A stretch of 64,000 nt of DNA from contig NC_008268.1 in assembly GCF_000014565.1 (NCBI RefSeq), positions 5,150,501 to 5,214,500 of the forward strand, in the 5' to 3' direction. The position numbers and the translations under genes are program-made. The notes under the pieces are model-generated. The model did not search any database, was not told where the DNA came from, and worked only from the letters and a program-made list of their open reading frames with translations. This DNA is from Rhodococcus jostii RHA1 (lineage in GTDB: Bacteria > Actinomycetota > Actinomycetes > Mycobacteriales > Mycobacteriaceae). This document shows positions 16,580 through 24,338 of this stretch, piece by piece (positions within the stretch are counted from its first letter, which is position 1; every line of letters starts with the position of its first letter).

Positions 16580-17875
16580 ATGACCGACGCCCGGCAACTG
16601 CACTTCAACGCATTCCTCTACAGCTGCGGGCACCACGGTGCCGCGTGGCGGCACCCCTCGTCCCCGGTGGAGCGACTCTGCGACATCGCCTACTACGAGG
16701 AGTTGGCGCAGATCGCGGAGCGGGGCTGCCTCGACGCGGTGTTCTTCGCGGACGGGCATTCGGTGCGCGACCCCGCATCCGGAGGCATGTGGTTCCTCGA
16801 ACCGCTCACCGCGCTGTCCGCGATGGCGCGGGCGACGGAGCGGGTCGGACTGGTGACGACGGTGTCCACTACGTTCTACACACCGTTCCACGCCGCCCGG
16901 ATGCTGGCGTCGCTCGACCACATCAGCGGCGGCCGCGTCGGCTGGAACGTGGTGACGTCGATGTTCGACGCCGAAGCGCGCAACCACGGGCTCGACGAGA
17001 TGCCGCCGCACGACGAACGCTATTCGCGTGCCGCGGAATTCGTCGACGTGGCACTCGCTCTGTGGGATTCGTGGGGGCCCGACGCGCTCGTACTCGACCG
17101 GGACGGCATCTTCGCGGACCCGGCCGAGGTGAAGGCGGTCGAGCATCGGGGCAAGCACTTTCTCGTGGACGGTCCGCTGAACGTGCCGCGCTCGCCGCAG
17201 GGTCGTCCCGTGCTGTTCCAGGCGGGCGCGTCCGATCAGGGCCGCGACCTGGCCGCCCGGTGCGCCGAGGGAATCTACGCCGTCGCCTACGACCTCACGG
17301 CCGCGCAGAGCTACTACGACGACGTGAAGCGGCGCATCCGCGCGGCAGGCCGCGACGCCGACGCGGTGACCGTGATGCCCGGTCTCGTGACCTACGTCGG
17401 CTCCACCACCGAGGAGGCCCGACGGAAGAAGGCGGAACTCGACGCGCTCCTGCCCGTCGAACAGTCGCTGGCGCAGTTGTCGATGTTCGTCCAGCAGGAC
17501 TGCAGTGCCTGGGAATTGGATGCACCCGTTCCCGCGCTGCCGCAGCTGTCGGAGTTCACCGGGCCGCAGGGCCGGTACGACACGATCCTGCGGATCATCG
17601 AGAAGGACCGTCCCACCGTGCGGTCGCTGCTGGGCACGTTGGCGGCCGGCGGCGGGCACTGCACCATGATCGGAACCCCGGAATCGATCGCCGACGAGAT
17701 CGAAACGTGGTTCCGCGACGGCGGGGCCGACGGCTTCAACCTGATGCCGCCGCTCTACCCGAACGGCCTCGCCGACTTCGTCGACGAGGTGATCCCCGTC
17801 CTGCAGAAGCGGGGGCTGTTCCGCGCGGAGTATGAGACAGAGACTCTGCGCGACCATCTCCGGGGGCGCCCGTAG
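16580..17875 (+). CDS. FMN-dependent monooxygenase of the NtaA/SnaA/DszA (LLM) family
   Basis: A 431-residue bacterial-luciferase-like monooxygenase. It has the NtaA-type N-terminus (LHFNAFLYSCGHHGAAWRHP), TVSTTFYTPFHAARMLASLD, GGRVGWNVVTS and PPHDERYSRAAEF, all hallmark blocks of the subgroup that oxidises nitrilotriacetate, pristinamycin IIA or dibenzothiophene sulfone using reduced FMN from a separate reductase. The ATG at 16580 is one base after the SDR stop. Under a TPP riboswitch, a plausible role is oxidation of a thiamin-related ring (thiazole or pyrimidine) for salvage or removal. No flavin reductase gene is adjacent. Confidence 0.9.
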   Translation: MTDARQLHFNAFLYSCGHHGAAWRHPSSPVERLCDIAYYEELAQIAERGCLDAVFFADGHSVRDPASGGMWFLEPLTALSAMARATERVGLVTTVSTTFYTPFHAARMLASLDHISGGRVGWNVVTSMFDAEARNHGLDEMPPHDERYSRAAEFVDVALALWDSWGPDALVLDRDGIFADPAEVKAVEHRGKHFLVDGPLNVPRSPQGRPVLFQAGASDQGRDLAARCAEGIYAVAYDLTAAQSYYDDVKRRIRAAGRDADAVTVMPGLVTYVGSTTEEARRKKAELDALLPVEQSLAQLSMFVQQDCSAWELDAPVPALPQLSEFTGPQGRYDTILRIIEKDRPTVRSLLGTLAAGGGHCTMIGTPESIADEIETWFRDGGADGFNLMPPLYPNGLADFVDEVIPVLQKRGLFRAEYETETLRDHLRGRP

Positions 17876-17995
17876 TTGCCACCACAAAGAACACAACCTT
17901 CTCTAAGTACGCAACAGTGACTGTGAGCGTCCCTCCCCCCGACACTGGCTGTTATCGCGATCACACCACGACGCGAGTTCGGACGAGGAGTGGCA

Positions 17996-19399
17996 ATGCT
18001 GGTAGCACTCGGCTTTCTGATGGTGGCCGTGTTCATGTTCCTGATCATGTCCAAACGGGCCACTCCCGTGGTCGGGTTGATCGCCGTCCCGGTCGCATTC
18101 GGCATCGCGGCCGGGGCGGGCCTCGGAATCGGCGACATGATCACCGACGGGATCAAGGCGCTGGCACCGACGGCCGCGTTGCTGTTCTTCGCGATCATCT
18201 TCTTCGGAATCATGATCGACGTCGGCCTGTTCGACCCGCTGGTGAAACTCATCCTCCGGCTCGTCCGCAACGACCCCATGCGGCTCGTCGTCGGCACCGC
18301 GGTGCTCGCGATGGTGGTGTCGCTGGACGGTGACGGATCCACGACGTTCATCATCGTGACGTCCGCGCTGTTGCCGCTGTACATGAAGCTGAAGGTCAGC
18401 CCCGTGGTCCTCACGGTGGTCGCCGGCCTGGCGAACGGCGCGATGAACATCGTCCCCTGGGGCGGACCGACGGTCCGGGCCGCCGCCGCACTGGGTATCT
18501 CGCCGTCGGACGTGTTCGTCCCGATGATCCCGTCGCTGGTGGTCGGACTGCTCGTCGTGCTGCTGTTCGCCGTGCAGTTGGGCTACAGCGAACGCCGCCG
18601 CATCGGCACGCTCGAACTCACCGACGAGCGCCTCCTCGTCTCCGCGGGCTCCGGCCTCCGGCGGTCCGCGACCGGCTCCGGGGGTAACGGCGACGCGCCC
18701 CGAACCGGTGGCGGCTCCGGCGATGCCGGATCGGACAACGGCCAGGGCTTCGTCGACGGTCTCGACCCCCAGCGGCCCACGCTGCGCCCGAAGCTGCTGT
18801 GGTTCAACGCGCTCGTGACCGTGGCGCTCCTCGTCGTGCTCGTGATGGACGTGCTGCCGATTCCGGTCCTGTTCATGGTGGCCGCATCGATCGCGCTGAC
18901 GGTGAACTTCCCGCGGGTCAAGGAACAGCAGGAAGCGATCACCCGCCACTCGTCGAGCATCGTCTCCGTGGTCGCGATGGTGTTCGCCGCCGCTGTCCTC
19001 ACCGGCGTGTTCCAGGGCACCGGAATGGTCGAGGCCATGGCGCAGTGGCTGCTCGAGATCATCCCGGCCTCGCTCGGACCGCACCTGGCCGTCATCACGG
19101 GCATCCTGAGCCTGCCGTTCACGTTCTTCATGAGCAACGACGCCTTCTACTTCGGCATCATGCCCGTGCTCGCCGAGACGGCGGCCACGTACGGCATCGA
19201 GCCGGTCGAGATGGCCCGCGCATCCATCACCGGCCAGACGTTCCACATGCAGAGCCCCCTCGTCCCGGCCATCCTCCTACTCGTGACCCTGGCGGGTGTC
19301 CCGCTGGCGGACCATCACAAGAAGGTGCTGTGGCGCGCAGCGCTGGTGTCGCTGTCGATGCTGGTGATCGGTGTGGTCCTCGGACAGATTCCCTGGTGA
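17996..19399 (+). CDS. CitMHS-family citrate/divalent-metal symporter
   Basis: A 467-residue transporter with about twelve membrane segments in two halves and a polar Gly/Ser-rich cytoplasmic loop at about 220-265. The blocks SLDGDGSTTFIIVTSALLPL, PWGGPTVRAAAALG and FMSNDAFYFGIMPVLAETA are typical of CitM/CitH, which take up citrate bound to Mg2+, Ca2+ or similar ions. A GTG at 17990 is in frame, but the ATG at 17996 is chosen because GAGGAG ends five bases before it. It lies 120 bases after the monooxygenase; it may be a third gene of the riboswitch operon or have its own promoter. Confidence 0.88.
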   Translation: MLVALGFLMVAVFMFLIMSKRATPVVGLIAVPVAFGIAAGAGLGIGDMITDGIKALAPTAALLFFAIIFFGIMIDVGLFDPLVKLILRLVRNDPMRLVVGTAVLAMVVSLDGDGSTTFIIVTSALLPLYMKLKVSPVVLTVVAGLANGAMNIVPWGGPTVRAAAALGISPSDVFVPMIPSLVVGLLVVLLFAVQLGYSERRRIGTLELTDERLLVSAGSGLRRSATGSGGNGDAPRTGGGSGDAGSDNGQGFVDGLDPQRPTLRPKLLWFNALVTVALLVVLVMDVLPIPVLFMVAASIALTVNFPRVKEQQEAITRHSSSIVSVVAMVFAAAVLTGVFQGTGMVEAMAQWLLEIIPASLGPHLAVITGILSLPFTFFMSNDAFYFGIMPVLAETAATYGIEPVEMARASITGQTFHMQSPLVPAILLLVTLAGVPLADHHKKVLWRAALVSLSMLVIGVVLGQIPW

Positions 19400-19400
19400 C

Positions 19401-19616
19401 CTAGTCCTCTGTGTCGGTGTCGGTGGCGGGCCCCTCGGGGGTCGCGCCACCTTCGCCGCTCCAGTCGGCGCCCGAACTCTTGTCATCCTCGGCCGGATCG
19501 GACATCACGTCCTTGTCCGCGCCCGGGGGCGCCGCTGTCGGGTGGTCGTCGTCTTCGGTCCGGATGAATCCTTCGGTGTCATGTCCGACGAATACCCCGA
19601 CAACGGGGTGCTCCAA
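19401..19616 (-). CDS. Small acidic hypothetical protein with a GGATPEGPAT motif
   Basis: Up to 71 residues, very acidic, with no hydrophobic segment. The C-terminal stretch SGADWSGEGGATPEGPATD resembles a motif in small actinobacterial proteins of unknown function. The start is uncertain: a TTG at 19616 gives 71 residues, while an ATG at 19505 gives 34. GC-rich third positions continue upstream of 19505, which favours a start near the TTG. It is convergent with the CitMHS gene (one base between stops). No function can be assigned. Confidence 0.45.
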   Translation of the reverse strand: MEHPVVGVFVGHDTEGFIRTEDDDHPTAAPPGADKDVMSDPAEDDKSSGADWSGEGGATPEGPATDTDTED

Positions 19617-19722
19617 TCAGGCGGACCCCGTTCTGTAGTTCGAAAACTCCGTCGGGGATTGGCAGGTGAACAATACTTCGACGTAGTGTTCCCCGGGTTA
19701 TCGACGATGAAGGAGTGGAACT

Positions 19723-20067
19723 GTGGCGCGGAAAGTTGTTGTCGAACGCATCGACGACATCGACGGAACTCCGATCAAGAACGGTAAGGGGGAGACCATT
19801 CCGTTCTCTGTCGACGGCGTCGACTACGAGATCGATCTGAAGGTCAAGAACGCCAGGGAATTCCACAAGACTCTCGACTACTACATCGAACATGCAACTC
19901 GGGTCGGTGGAAGGAAGCGTCGGTCGACTCCTGCAGTGGCATCACCGTCGCAGGGGCGTAGCCAGGCGAAGGAAATTCGAGAATGGGCGACGTCGCAGGG
20001 GTATGAGTTGTCCACGCGTGGACGTATTCCTGCCGAGATCGAGGAAGCGTACAACGCCGCTCACTGA
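19723..20067 (+). CDS. lsr2: Lsr2-family nucleoid-associated protein (paralogue)
   Basis: A 114-residue H-NS-like protein that binds AT-rich DNA, bridges it and silences transcription. The N-terminal dimerisation half (1-60) has the Lsr2 pattern with VDYEIDLKVKNAREF, and the C-terminal half has the DNA-binding RGR hook in STRGRIPAEIEEAYNAAH. GTG start at 19723 after AAGGAG. It is more divergent than the housekeeping Lsr2, has more A/T-ending codons than its neighbours, and stands alone, so it may be an accessory copy or one that came with imported DNA. This last point is inference. Confidence 0.9.
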   Translation: MARKVVVERIDDIDGTPIKNGKGETIPFSVDGVDYEIDLKVKNAREFHKTLDYYIEHATRVGGRKRRSTPAVASPSQGRSQAKEIREWATSQGYELSTRGRIPAEIEEAYNAAH

Positions 20068-20135
20068 GCCCATGGCGTCGCGGGTGGTCACGCCTCTGGC
20101 CGCTGTTCAGGTCGGCCGGGGGCCGTGGTCGGTTG

Positions 20136-20540
20136 TCAGTATCGGCGTGCTGCGTGAAATGACATGGAGCTCATGGCTACTCGCGTGACCGGGCGTCCCG
20201 GAGCGGGTGCGTGGACGACCGTGTCGTTTCCCGCGTAGATCCCCGCGTGGCCGCCCCCGTAGAAGAGAACGACGTCACCGGGCTGCAGGTTTCTCGCGTC
20301 CACGGCGGTCCCGTGTCGGAGTTGCTCGTAGGTAGTGCGCGGAACCGACATGCCGGCCTGCTTGAAGGCCCACTGAACGAGGCCGGAGCTGTCGAAGGCG
20401 CGGTGGTCGCCGGCCCCGAGGGTGCACGGGATTCCGATCCTGGACGCGGCGGCGTGGAGGGCCTGGTGTCCCGGCCGAACCCTGGGCGGGCGGAACGTGT
20501 GAACCAGGTGATATCCGTGGTTCCCGGTGTGTGGGCTCAT
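20136..20540 (-). CDS. NlpC/P60-like domain protein with catalytic Cys replaced by Ser
   Basis: A 134-residue protein that is almost entirely one NlpC/P60 (C40) domain. The family block D-C-S-G reads D50-S51-S52-G53, so the nucleophilic Cys is Ser; the other active-site positions look present (His98 in GGGHAGIY and His110 in VVHAP). There is no clear signal peptide, unlike most peptidoglycan endopeptidases such as RipA. An in-frame GTG lies at 20561, but the ATG at 20540 has GGAG upstream. A lone Cys (residue 39) occurs earlier. It could be an inactive binding domain, a serine variant or a decaying gene. It converges with lsr2. Confidence 0.7.
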   Translation of the reverse strand: MSPHTGNHGYHLVHTFRPPRVRPGHQALHAAASRIGIPCTLGAGDHRAFDSSGLVQWAFKQAGMSVPRTTYEQLRHGTAVDARNLQPGDVVLFYGGGHAGIYAGNDTVVHAPAPGRPVTRVAMSSMSFHAARRY

Positions 20541-20822
20541 GCCGTCGTTGCTCCAGTGCACTCGCTGTGGTGTCGCGTCGCGGAGGACGCCTGTTTACAG
20601 AGTGGTCCCGTTGCGGTCCGGGCGCATCGGCTGAACTACCCGGGTACGTGCCTGTCTTCTCTGCCTCCGTCGCCCGGACTCGACGGCCTCCGGGTAAATC
20701 ATTCGATCTGGTCGGTTTGGTACTCGCGAGTAGTGCAGGCCCCTCGTAACGTCGGACGGGTAATTGTCAGGTCAAAGGGAGTGGTCCGCTACGTCCCGTG
20801 GACTGGGATGAAGGAGCGGGCG

Positions 20823-21044
20823 ATGACGGTCAGAGAATCGGCGAACTGTGCTTTCGGTGTCGCACGCTTGGCGTTCGACGCAGGAGCTGCCCTCCTGTCC
20901 GTCGCCGTGGCGGTACCGGTCGCCTTCGCTGCGGGCGAGGCGCGATCGATGGCACACGCGGCACGTGGCGACATCACGCCGGCCACCGAACCGTCGGACA
21001 GCGAGCACGTGCACGACCTGGGAACCGTCGTCGAACTGATCTAG
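20823..21044 (+). CDS. Small hypothetical membrane protein
   Basis: A 73-residue protein. The ATG at 20823 follows AAGGAG at a good distance; an ATG at 20808 precedes that site and is rejected. One hydrophobic segment spans about residues 18-41 (DAGAALLSVAVAVPVAFAAG), followed by a polar, acidic tail with several His. No family is recognised. It could be a membrane-anchored small protein. The 280 bases before it (20541-20822) show no other supported gene. Confidence 0.5.
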   Translation: MTVRESANCAFGVARLAFDAGAALLSVAVAVPVAFAAGEARSMAHAARGDITPATEPSDSEHVHDLGTVVELI

Positions 21045-21070
21045 CCGGCACGAAGTCCTCGACCGGCTCG

Positions 21071-21997
21071 TCACCCGGTGGCGGAGTGAGCTCCGGTCAT
21101 CAGGGCGGCGAGATCGTCCGGCTCGAGGAACGACGACGGCGGGGGTGGTCCCCAGGCGTACAGACCTTGCAGGCCGTGCAGCACTTCCGGGCTCCAGAGT
21201 TCGTCCTCGGGGACGGTGTCCATGTCGGAGTAGTACTCGGAGAAGTTCCCCGCCGGGTCCTTGAGGTACCAGAAGAAGTTCGCGCCGGCGTGGTGCCGGC
21301 CGAGACCCCAGATGTGGCGTTCGGGGTTGTTCTCGAGCATCGCGTGGGCGCCGCGGCCGACCTCGTCGATGTCGTCGACCTGCCAGCTGGTGTGGTGCAT
21401 GAAGTTCACCGGTGCGGCCATGACGAGCACGTTGTGGTGCTCGACGGAGCAGCGCAGGAATGCCGCCTTGTCGCCCATGTAGTCGCTGACCTTGAAGCCG
21501 AGACCGTCGGTGAAGAATTTCTTTGTGGTTTCGAGGTCGGTGGACCCGATCACTGCGTGTCCGAGTTTGCGGGGGCGCACCGGCTCGGTGCGGGTGAGGA
21601 ACGGGGCCCGCCCCCAGCGGTCGATCCGGCCCGGACCGTTGTACGGCGTCGGCGACACCGCGGGTTCGATGACGATCCGGGACCGGACCTGCACCCGCAC
21701 CCGGGTGCCGGTGGCCGGTTCCACGGCACTGACGGACGTGCCGTTCTGACGGGTCGCCACACCGAGTCCGGTCAGCCGCGCGGTGACGGCGGCGATGTCG
21801 TCGGGGTCGTCGGCGGCGACCGTCAACTCGACCAGTCGACGCGTGGGTGCGTTGACGATCTCGAGTTGTTCGCCGCCGTTGCGGGTGGCGAACACCCCGC
21901 CCCCGCGGTGTTCGAGTCCGAATTCGACGTAGTAGGCGATGGTCTCGTCGACGTTGGGGACGCCGAGGGTGACCTTGCCCAGTCCGTGCAGTGCCAT
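21071..21997 (-). CDS. Two-domain VOC protein, extradiol (catechol 2,3-dioxygenase-type) dioxygenase
   Basis: A 308-residue type I extradiol-like dioxygenase. Two VOC modules are visible: the N-terminal one starts LGKVTLGVPNVDETIAYY and the catalytic C-terminal one starts KLGHAVIGSTDLETTKKFF. The three Fe(II) ligands appear as His in LGHAV, His in MHHTSWQVDD and Glu in GNFSEYYSD, so it should open a catecholic ring meta to the hydroxyls. ATG at 21997 with GAGGA upstream. It is the last gene of a minus-strand unit MFS-FAH-VOC. The substrate is unknown; the FAD hydroxylase of the same cluster could make its catechol. Confidence 0.85.
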   Translation of the reverse strand: MALHGLGKVTLGVPNVDETIAYYVEFGLEHRGGGVFATRNGGEQLEIVNAPTRRLVELTVAADDPDDIAAVTARLTGLGVATRQNGTSVSAVEPATGTRVRVQVRSRIVIEPAVSPTPYNGPGRIDRWGRAPFLTRTEPVRPRKLGHAVIGSTDLETTKKFFTDGLGFKVSDYMGDKAAFLRCSVEHHNVLVMAAPVNFMHHTSWQVDDIDEVGRGAHAMLENNPERHIWGLGRHHAGANFFWYLKDPAGNFSEYYSDMDTVPEDELWSPEVLHGLQGLYAWGPPPPSSFLEPDDLAALMTGAHSATG

Positions 21998-22008
21998 GAT
22001 CGCGTCCT

Positions 22009-22890
22009 CTACTTCGCGCCGGGGTCGGCGACGAAACGCTGATGAAGTGTGCCGATGCCGTCGATCCAGCTGTCGAGCTCCTCGCCGGGCTGCAGGAACC
22101 TTTGCGGATCGCGGCCGACGCCGACGCCGGCCGGGGTGCCGGTGAAGATCACATCCCCGGGGTAGAGGGTGACGGTGCGGGAGAGGGCGGCGATCAGCTT
22201 CGAGACCGGGAAGATCAGGTCGCGGGTGCGACCCTTCTGCACTTCCTCGCCGTCGACGGTGCAGCCGAGTTCGAGGTCGTCGGGGTCGGCGAACTCGTCC
22301 GGGGTCACCAGCCACGGACCTTGCGGGGAGAACCCGGCGAAGGACTTGCCGAGACCGAATTGCGGTGCCGGACCACGGGTCTGGGTGATCCGTTCGGAGA
22401 TGTCCTGGCCGGCGGTGAGACCGGCGATGTGGGACCAGGCGTCGGCCTCGTCGATGTTGCTGGTCGCGCGGCCGATGACGGCGACGAGTTCGATCTCCCA
22501 GTCGACGTTGCCGCCGGCAGGAATTACGACGTCGCTGTCGGGGCCGGTGAAGCTGGACGCGTACTTGGTGAACACGGGCGGCAGGTGCGTGGGGGATTCG
22601 AAGCCGGATTCGGTGGCGTGGGCGTGGTAGTTCAGCCCGAACGCGAACACCTGCCGGGGAGCCGGCGACGGTGCGCGGAGACGGGACCGGTCGATGGGGA
22701 CGCTGTTCCCCGTCAGCTCCTGGATGTCCTGTTCCGCCACCCATCCGGTGATGTCGTCCCAAGCCTGGTAGACGGCGGGCAGTTCGGGGCCGAACCGGCC
22801 GCGGGAGGCGTGGGCGAGGTCGACGGCTCGTTCGGAACCCTCGTCTCCGAAGACGAGAGCGGCACGGCCGTCGATGTTGGCGATACGCAT
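22009..22890 (-). CDS. Fumarylacetoacetate hydrolase (FAH) family protein
   Basis: A 293-residue FAH-family enzyme that would hydrate or cleave a beta-diketone or ring-opened dienoate. Typical blocks are FAFGLNYHAHATESG, PPVFTKYASSFTGP, VDWEIELVAVIGR (two acidic metal ligands), FSPQGPWLVTPDE and FTGTPAGVGVGR. The ATG at 22890 follows AGGAG; the frame is open further up but overlaps the MFS gene. It lies 11 bases before the dioxygenase gene, which fits consecutive steps of meta-cleavage (ring opening, then hydrolysis). Confidence 0.9.
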   Translation of the reverse strand: MRIANIDGRAALVFGDEGSERAVDLAHASRGRFGPELPAVYQAWDDITGWVAEQDIQELTGNSVPIDRSRLRAPSPAPRQVFAFGLNYHAHATESGFESPTHLPPVFTKYASSFTGPDSDVVIPAGGNVDWEIELVAVIGRATSNIDEADAWSHIAGLTAGQDISERITQTRGPAPQFGLGKSFAGFSPQGPWLVTPDEFADPDDLELGCTVDGEEVQKGRTRDLIFPVSKLIAALSRTVTLYPGDVIFTGTPAGVGVGRDPQRFLQPGEELDSWIDGIGTLHQRFVADPGAK

Positions 22891-22928
22891 GAAAGTGGTT
22901 CTCCTGGAGCGTTGTCTGTGGTGTGTGG

Positions 22929-24194
22929 TCAGAGGTCTGCGTTGACGGAGGCGGGCGTGGGCCTCGTATCGGAAGGGCCGGTGGTTACCTGCCTCGGTCC
23001 CCGCGGGGACGGCAGGGCCACGAAGGCGACGGCGCACAGCACCGTCAGCGCGGCGACGAGGTAGAGGACTGCGGTGTAGCTTCCTGTTCGGTCCACCACG
23101 GCACCGACCCACAGGGGCGCGATGCCGCCGCCGAGGACGAACGCCATGTAGGGGCCTGCATAAGCTTTTCCGAACGCGGCGAGCCCGAAATAGCGGGACG
23201 TGAAGAAGCCCACCATATCCAGCTCGGCGCCGAGCATGCACCCCAGCGTAAAGGCCAGGACGGGGGCGAATCCGACTCCGCCGACCGCGAACAGCACGAC
23301 ACCGGTGGCGCACAGCACGCAGAGCGAGGCCGCGACCGCGGTCGGCCGGAGGACGTCGATGAGCAGTCCGATCATCAGTCGGCTCAGGATGACTGCGAGT
23401 CCCATGATCGATGCGATCGATGCCGCACCGCCGACGCTCATCCCGTACTGCCGAAGCATCGGGACCAGGTAGGGGACGAGGCCGGTGAAGGCGACCGACA
23501 TCAGGCCGAATGTGAGGACCAACCGCCAGTAGAGCGGGTTCCGGCGGATGGTGGCGAAGTCGTCACCGTCGTCGGCCGCCAGTCCGGGCGTTCCCTGCAT
23601 GCTTCCGCGTCGCGGTGCGATCTTCAGGAGGAAGAGGGTGGGGAGGGTTCCGGCGAGCGCGATGCAGGCCAACGTGAGGTAGCCGAGCCGCCATCCTTCG
23701 AGTTCGATGACGCGGCCGATGGCGACCGGAATGATGGCGCCGGAAAGTCCCATTCCCATCATCGTGATGCCGAGCGCGAGGCCCCTGGCGCGGTCGAACC
23801 AGCTGCTCACCGCCCGGGTGAAGGCAATCGGTCCGGAACTTGCACCGAAGAATCCGATCAACGCCATCGCTGTCATGTAGGCCGGCACGGAGTGCACGAC
23901 CGCTCCCAGTGCGGCGAATCCGGTTGCCAGGCACAGTGCTCCGGCAATCGTCGGGGCCTTGACTCCGAACTTGTCGACGGCGTAGCCGACGACGGGGGCG
24001 GCGAGTGCCATCCCGAAGGTCAGCAAGGTGATGGACAGCCCGTACATCGCAGCGCTGAGGCCGATCTCCCTACCGAGATCGCTGGTGAACAGACCCGCCG
24101 AGTAGATGGCGAGCCCGGATACCCCAGTGCCGACACCCACGGCGGCCGCTGACAGAGTCGGCCACCCGCGCCGGAATTCGTCCCCGCGTGACAT
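22929..24194 (-). CDS. MFS transporter (oxalate/formate antiporter-like)
   Basis: A 421-residue, twelve-segment major facilitator protein. The loop 2-3 signature is visible in GYAVDKFGVKAPTIAGALC, and the second half repeats it around RLMIGLLIDVLRPTAV. The fold resembles the monocarboxylate/oxalate-formate group. It is the first gene of the MFS-FAH-VOC unit and likely imports the compound degraded by the cluster. A TTG at 24200 is in frame; the ATG at 24194 is preferred by convention, though AAGGAG is nearer the TTG. A conserved upstream element lies at 24246-24302. Confidence 0.88.
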   Translation of the reverse strand: MSRGDEFRRGWPTLSAAAVGVGTGVSGLAIYSAGLFTSDLGREIGLSAAMYGLSITLLTFGMALAAPVVGYAVDKFGVKAPTIAGALCLATGFAALGAVVHSVPAYMTAMALIGFFGASSGPIAFTRAVSSWFDRARGLALGITMMGMGLSGAIIPVAIGRVIELEGWRLGYLTLACIALAGTLPTLFLLKIAPRRGSMQGTPGLAADDGDDFATIRRNPLYWRLVLTFGLMSVAFTGLVPYLVPMLRQYGMSVGGAASIASIMGLAVILSRLMIGLLIDVLRPTAVAASLCVLCATGVVLFAVGGVGFAPVLAFTLGCMLGAELDMVGFFTSRYFGLAAFGKAYAGPYMAFVLGGGIAPLWVGAVVDRTGSYTAVLYLVAALTVLCAVAFVALPSPRGPRQVTTGPSDTRPTPASVNADL

Positions 24195-24245
24195 GGTCAA
24201 TGCCTTGCTCCTTTGTTGCGGTGGTGATGACCATCACTGTTCCTG

Positions 24246-24302
24246 TTCTCGGGTTATCCGGGAAGCGGTAAGTCGTGATGGAGGGAATTCGTGCGACGAA
24301 TA
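24246..24302. promoter_or_regulatory. Conserved upstream element A of the catabolic cluster
   Basis: The stretch TTATCCGGGAAGCGG followed by AGTCGTGATGGAGGGAAT and GCGACGAATA (24254-24302) recurs in the same order and spacing at 29294-29349. From the GGGAA onward 32 of 43 positions agree without gaps. It lies upstream of the MFS gene. It is the best candidate binding site for the LysR regulator encoded at 25797. Confidence 0.5.
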
Positions 24303-24338
24303 CACCCAGTTCGGCCAGGGGACACGTGCACACGAGTG

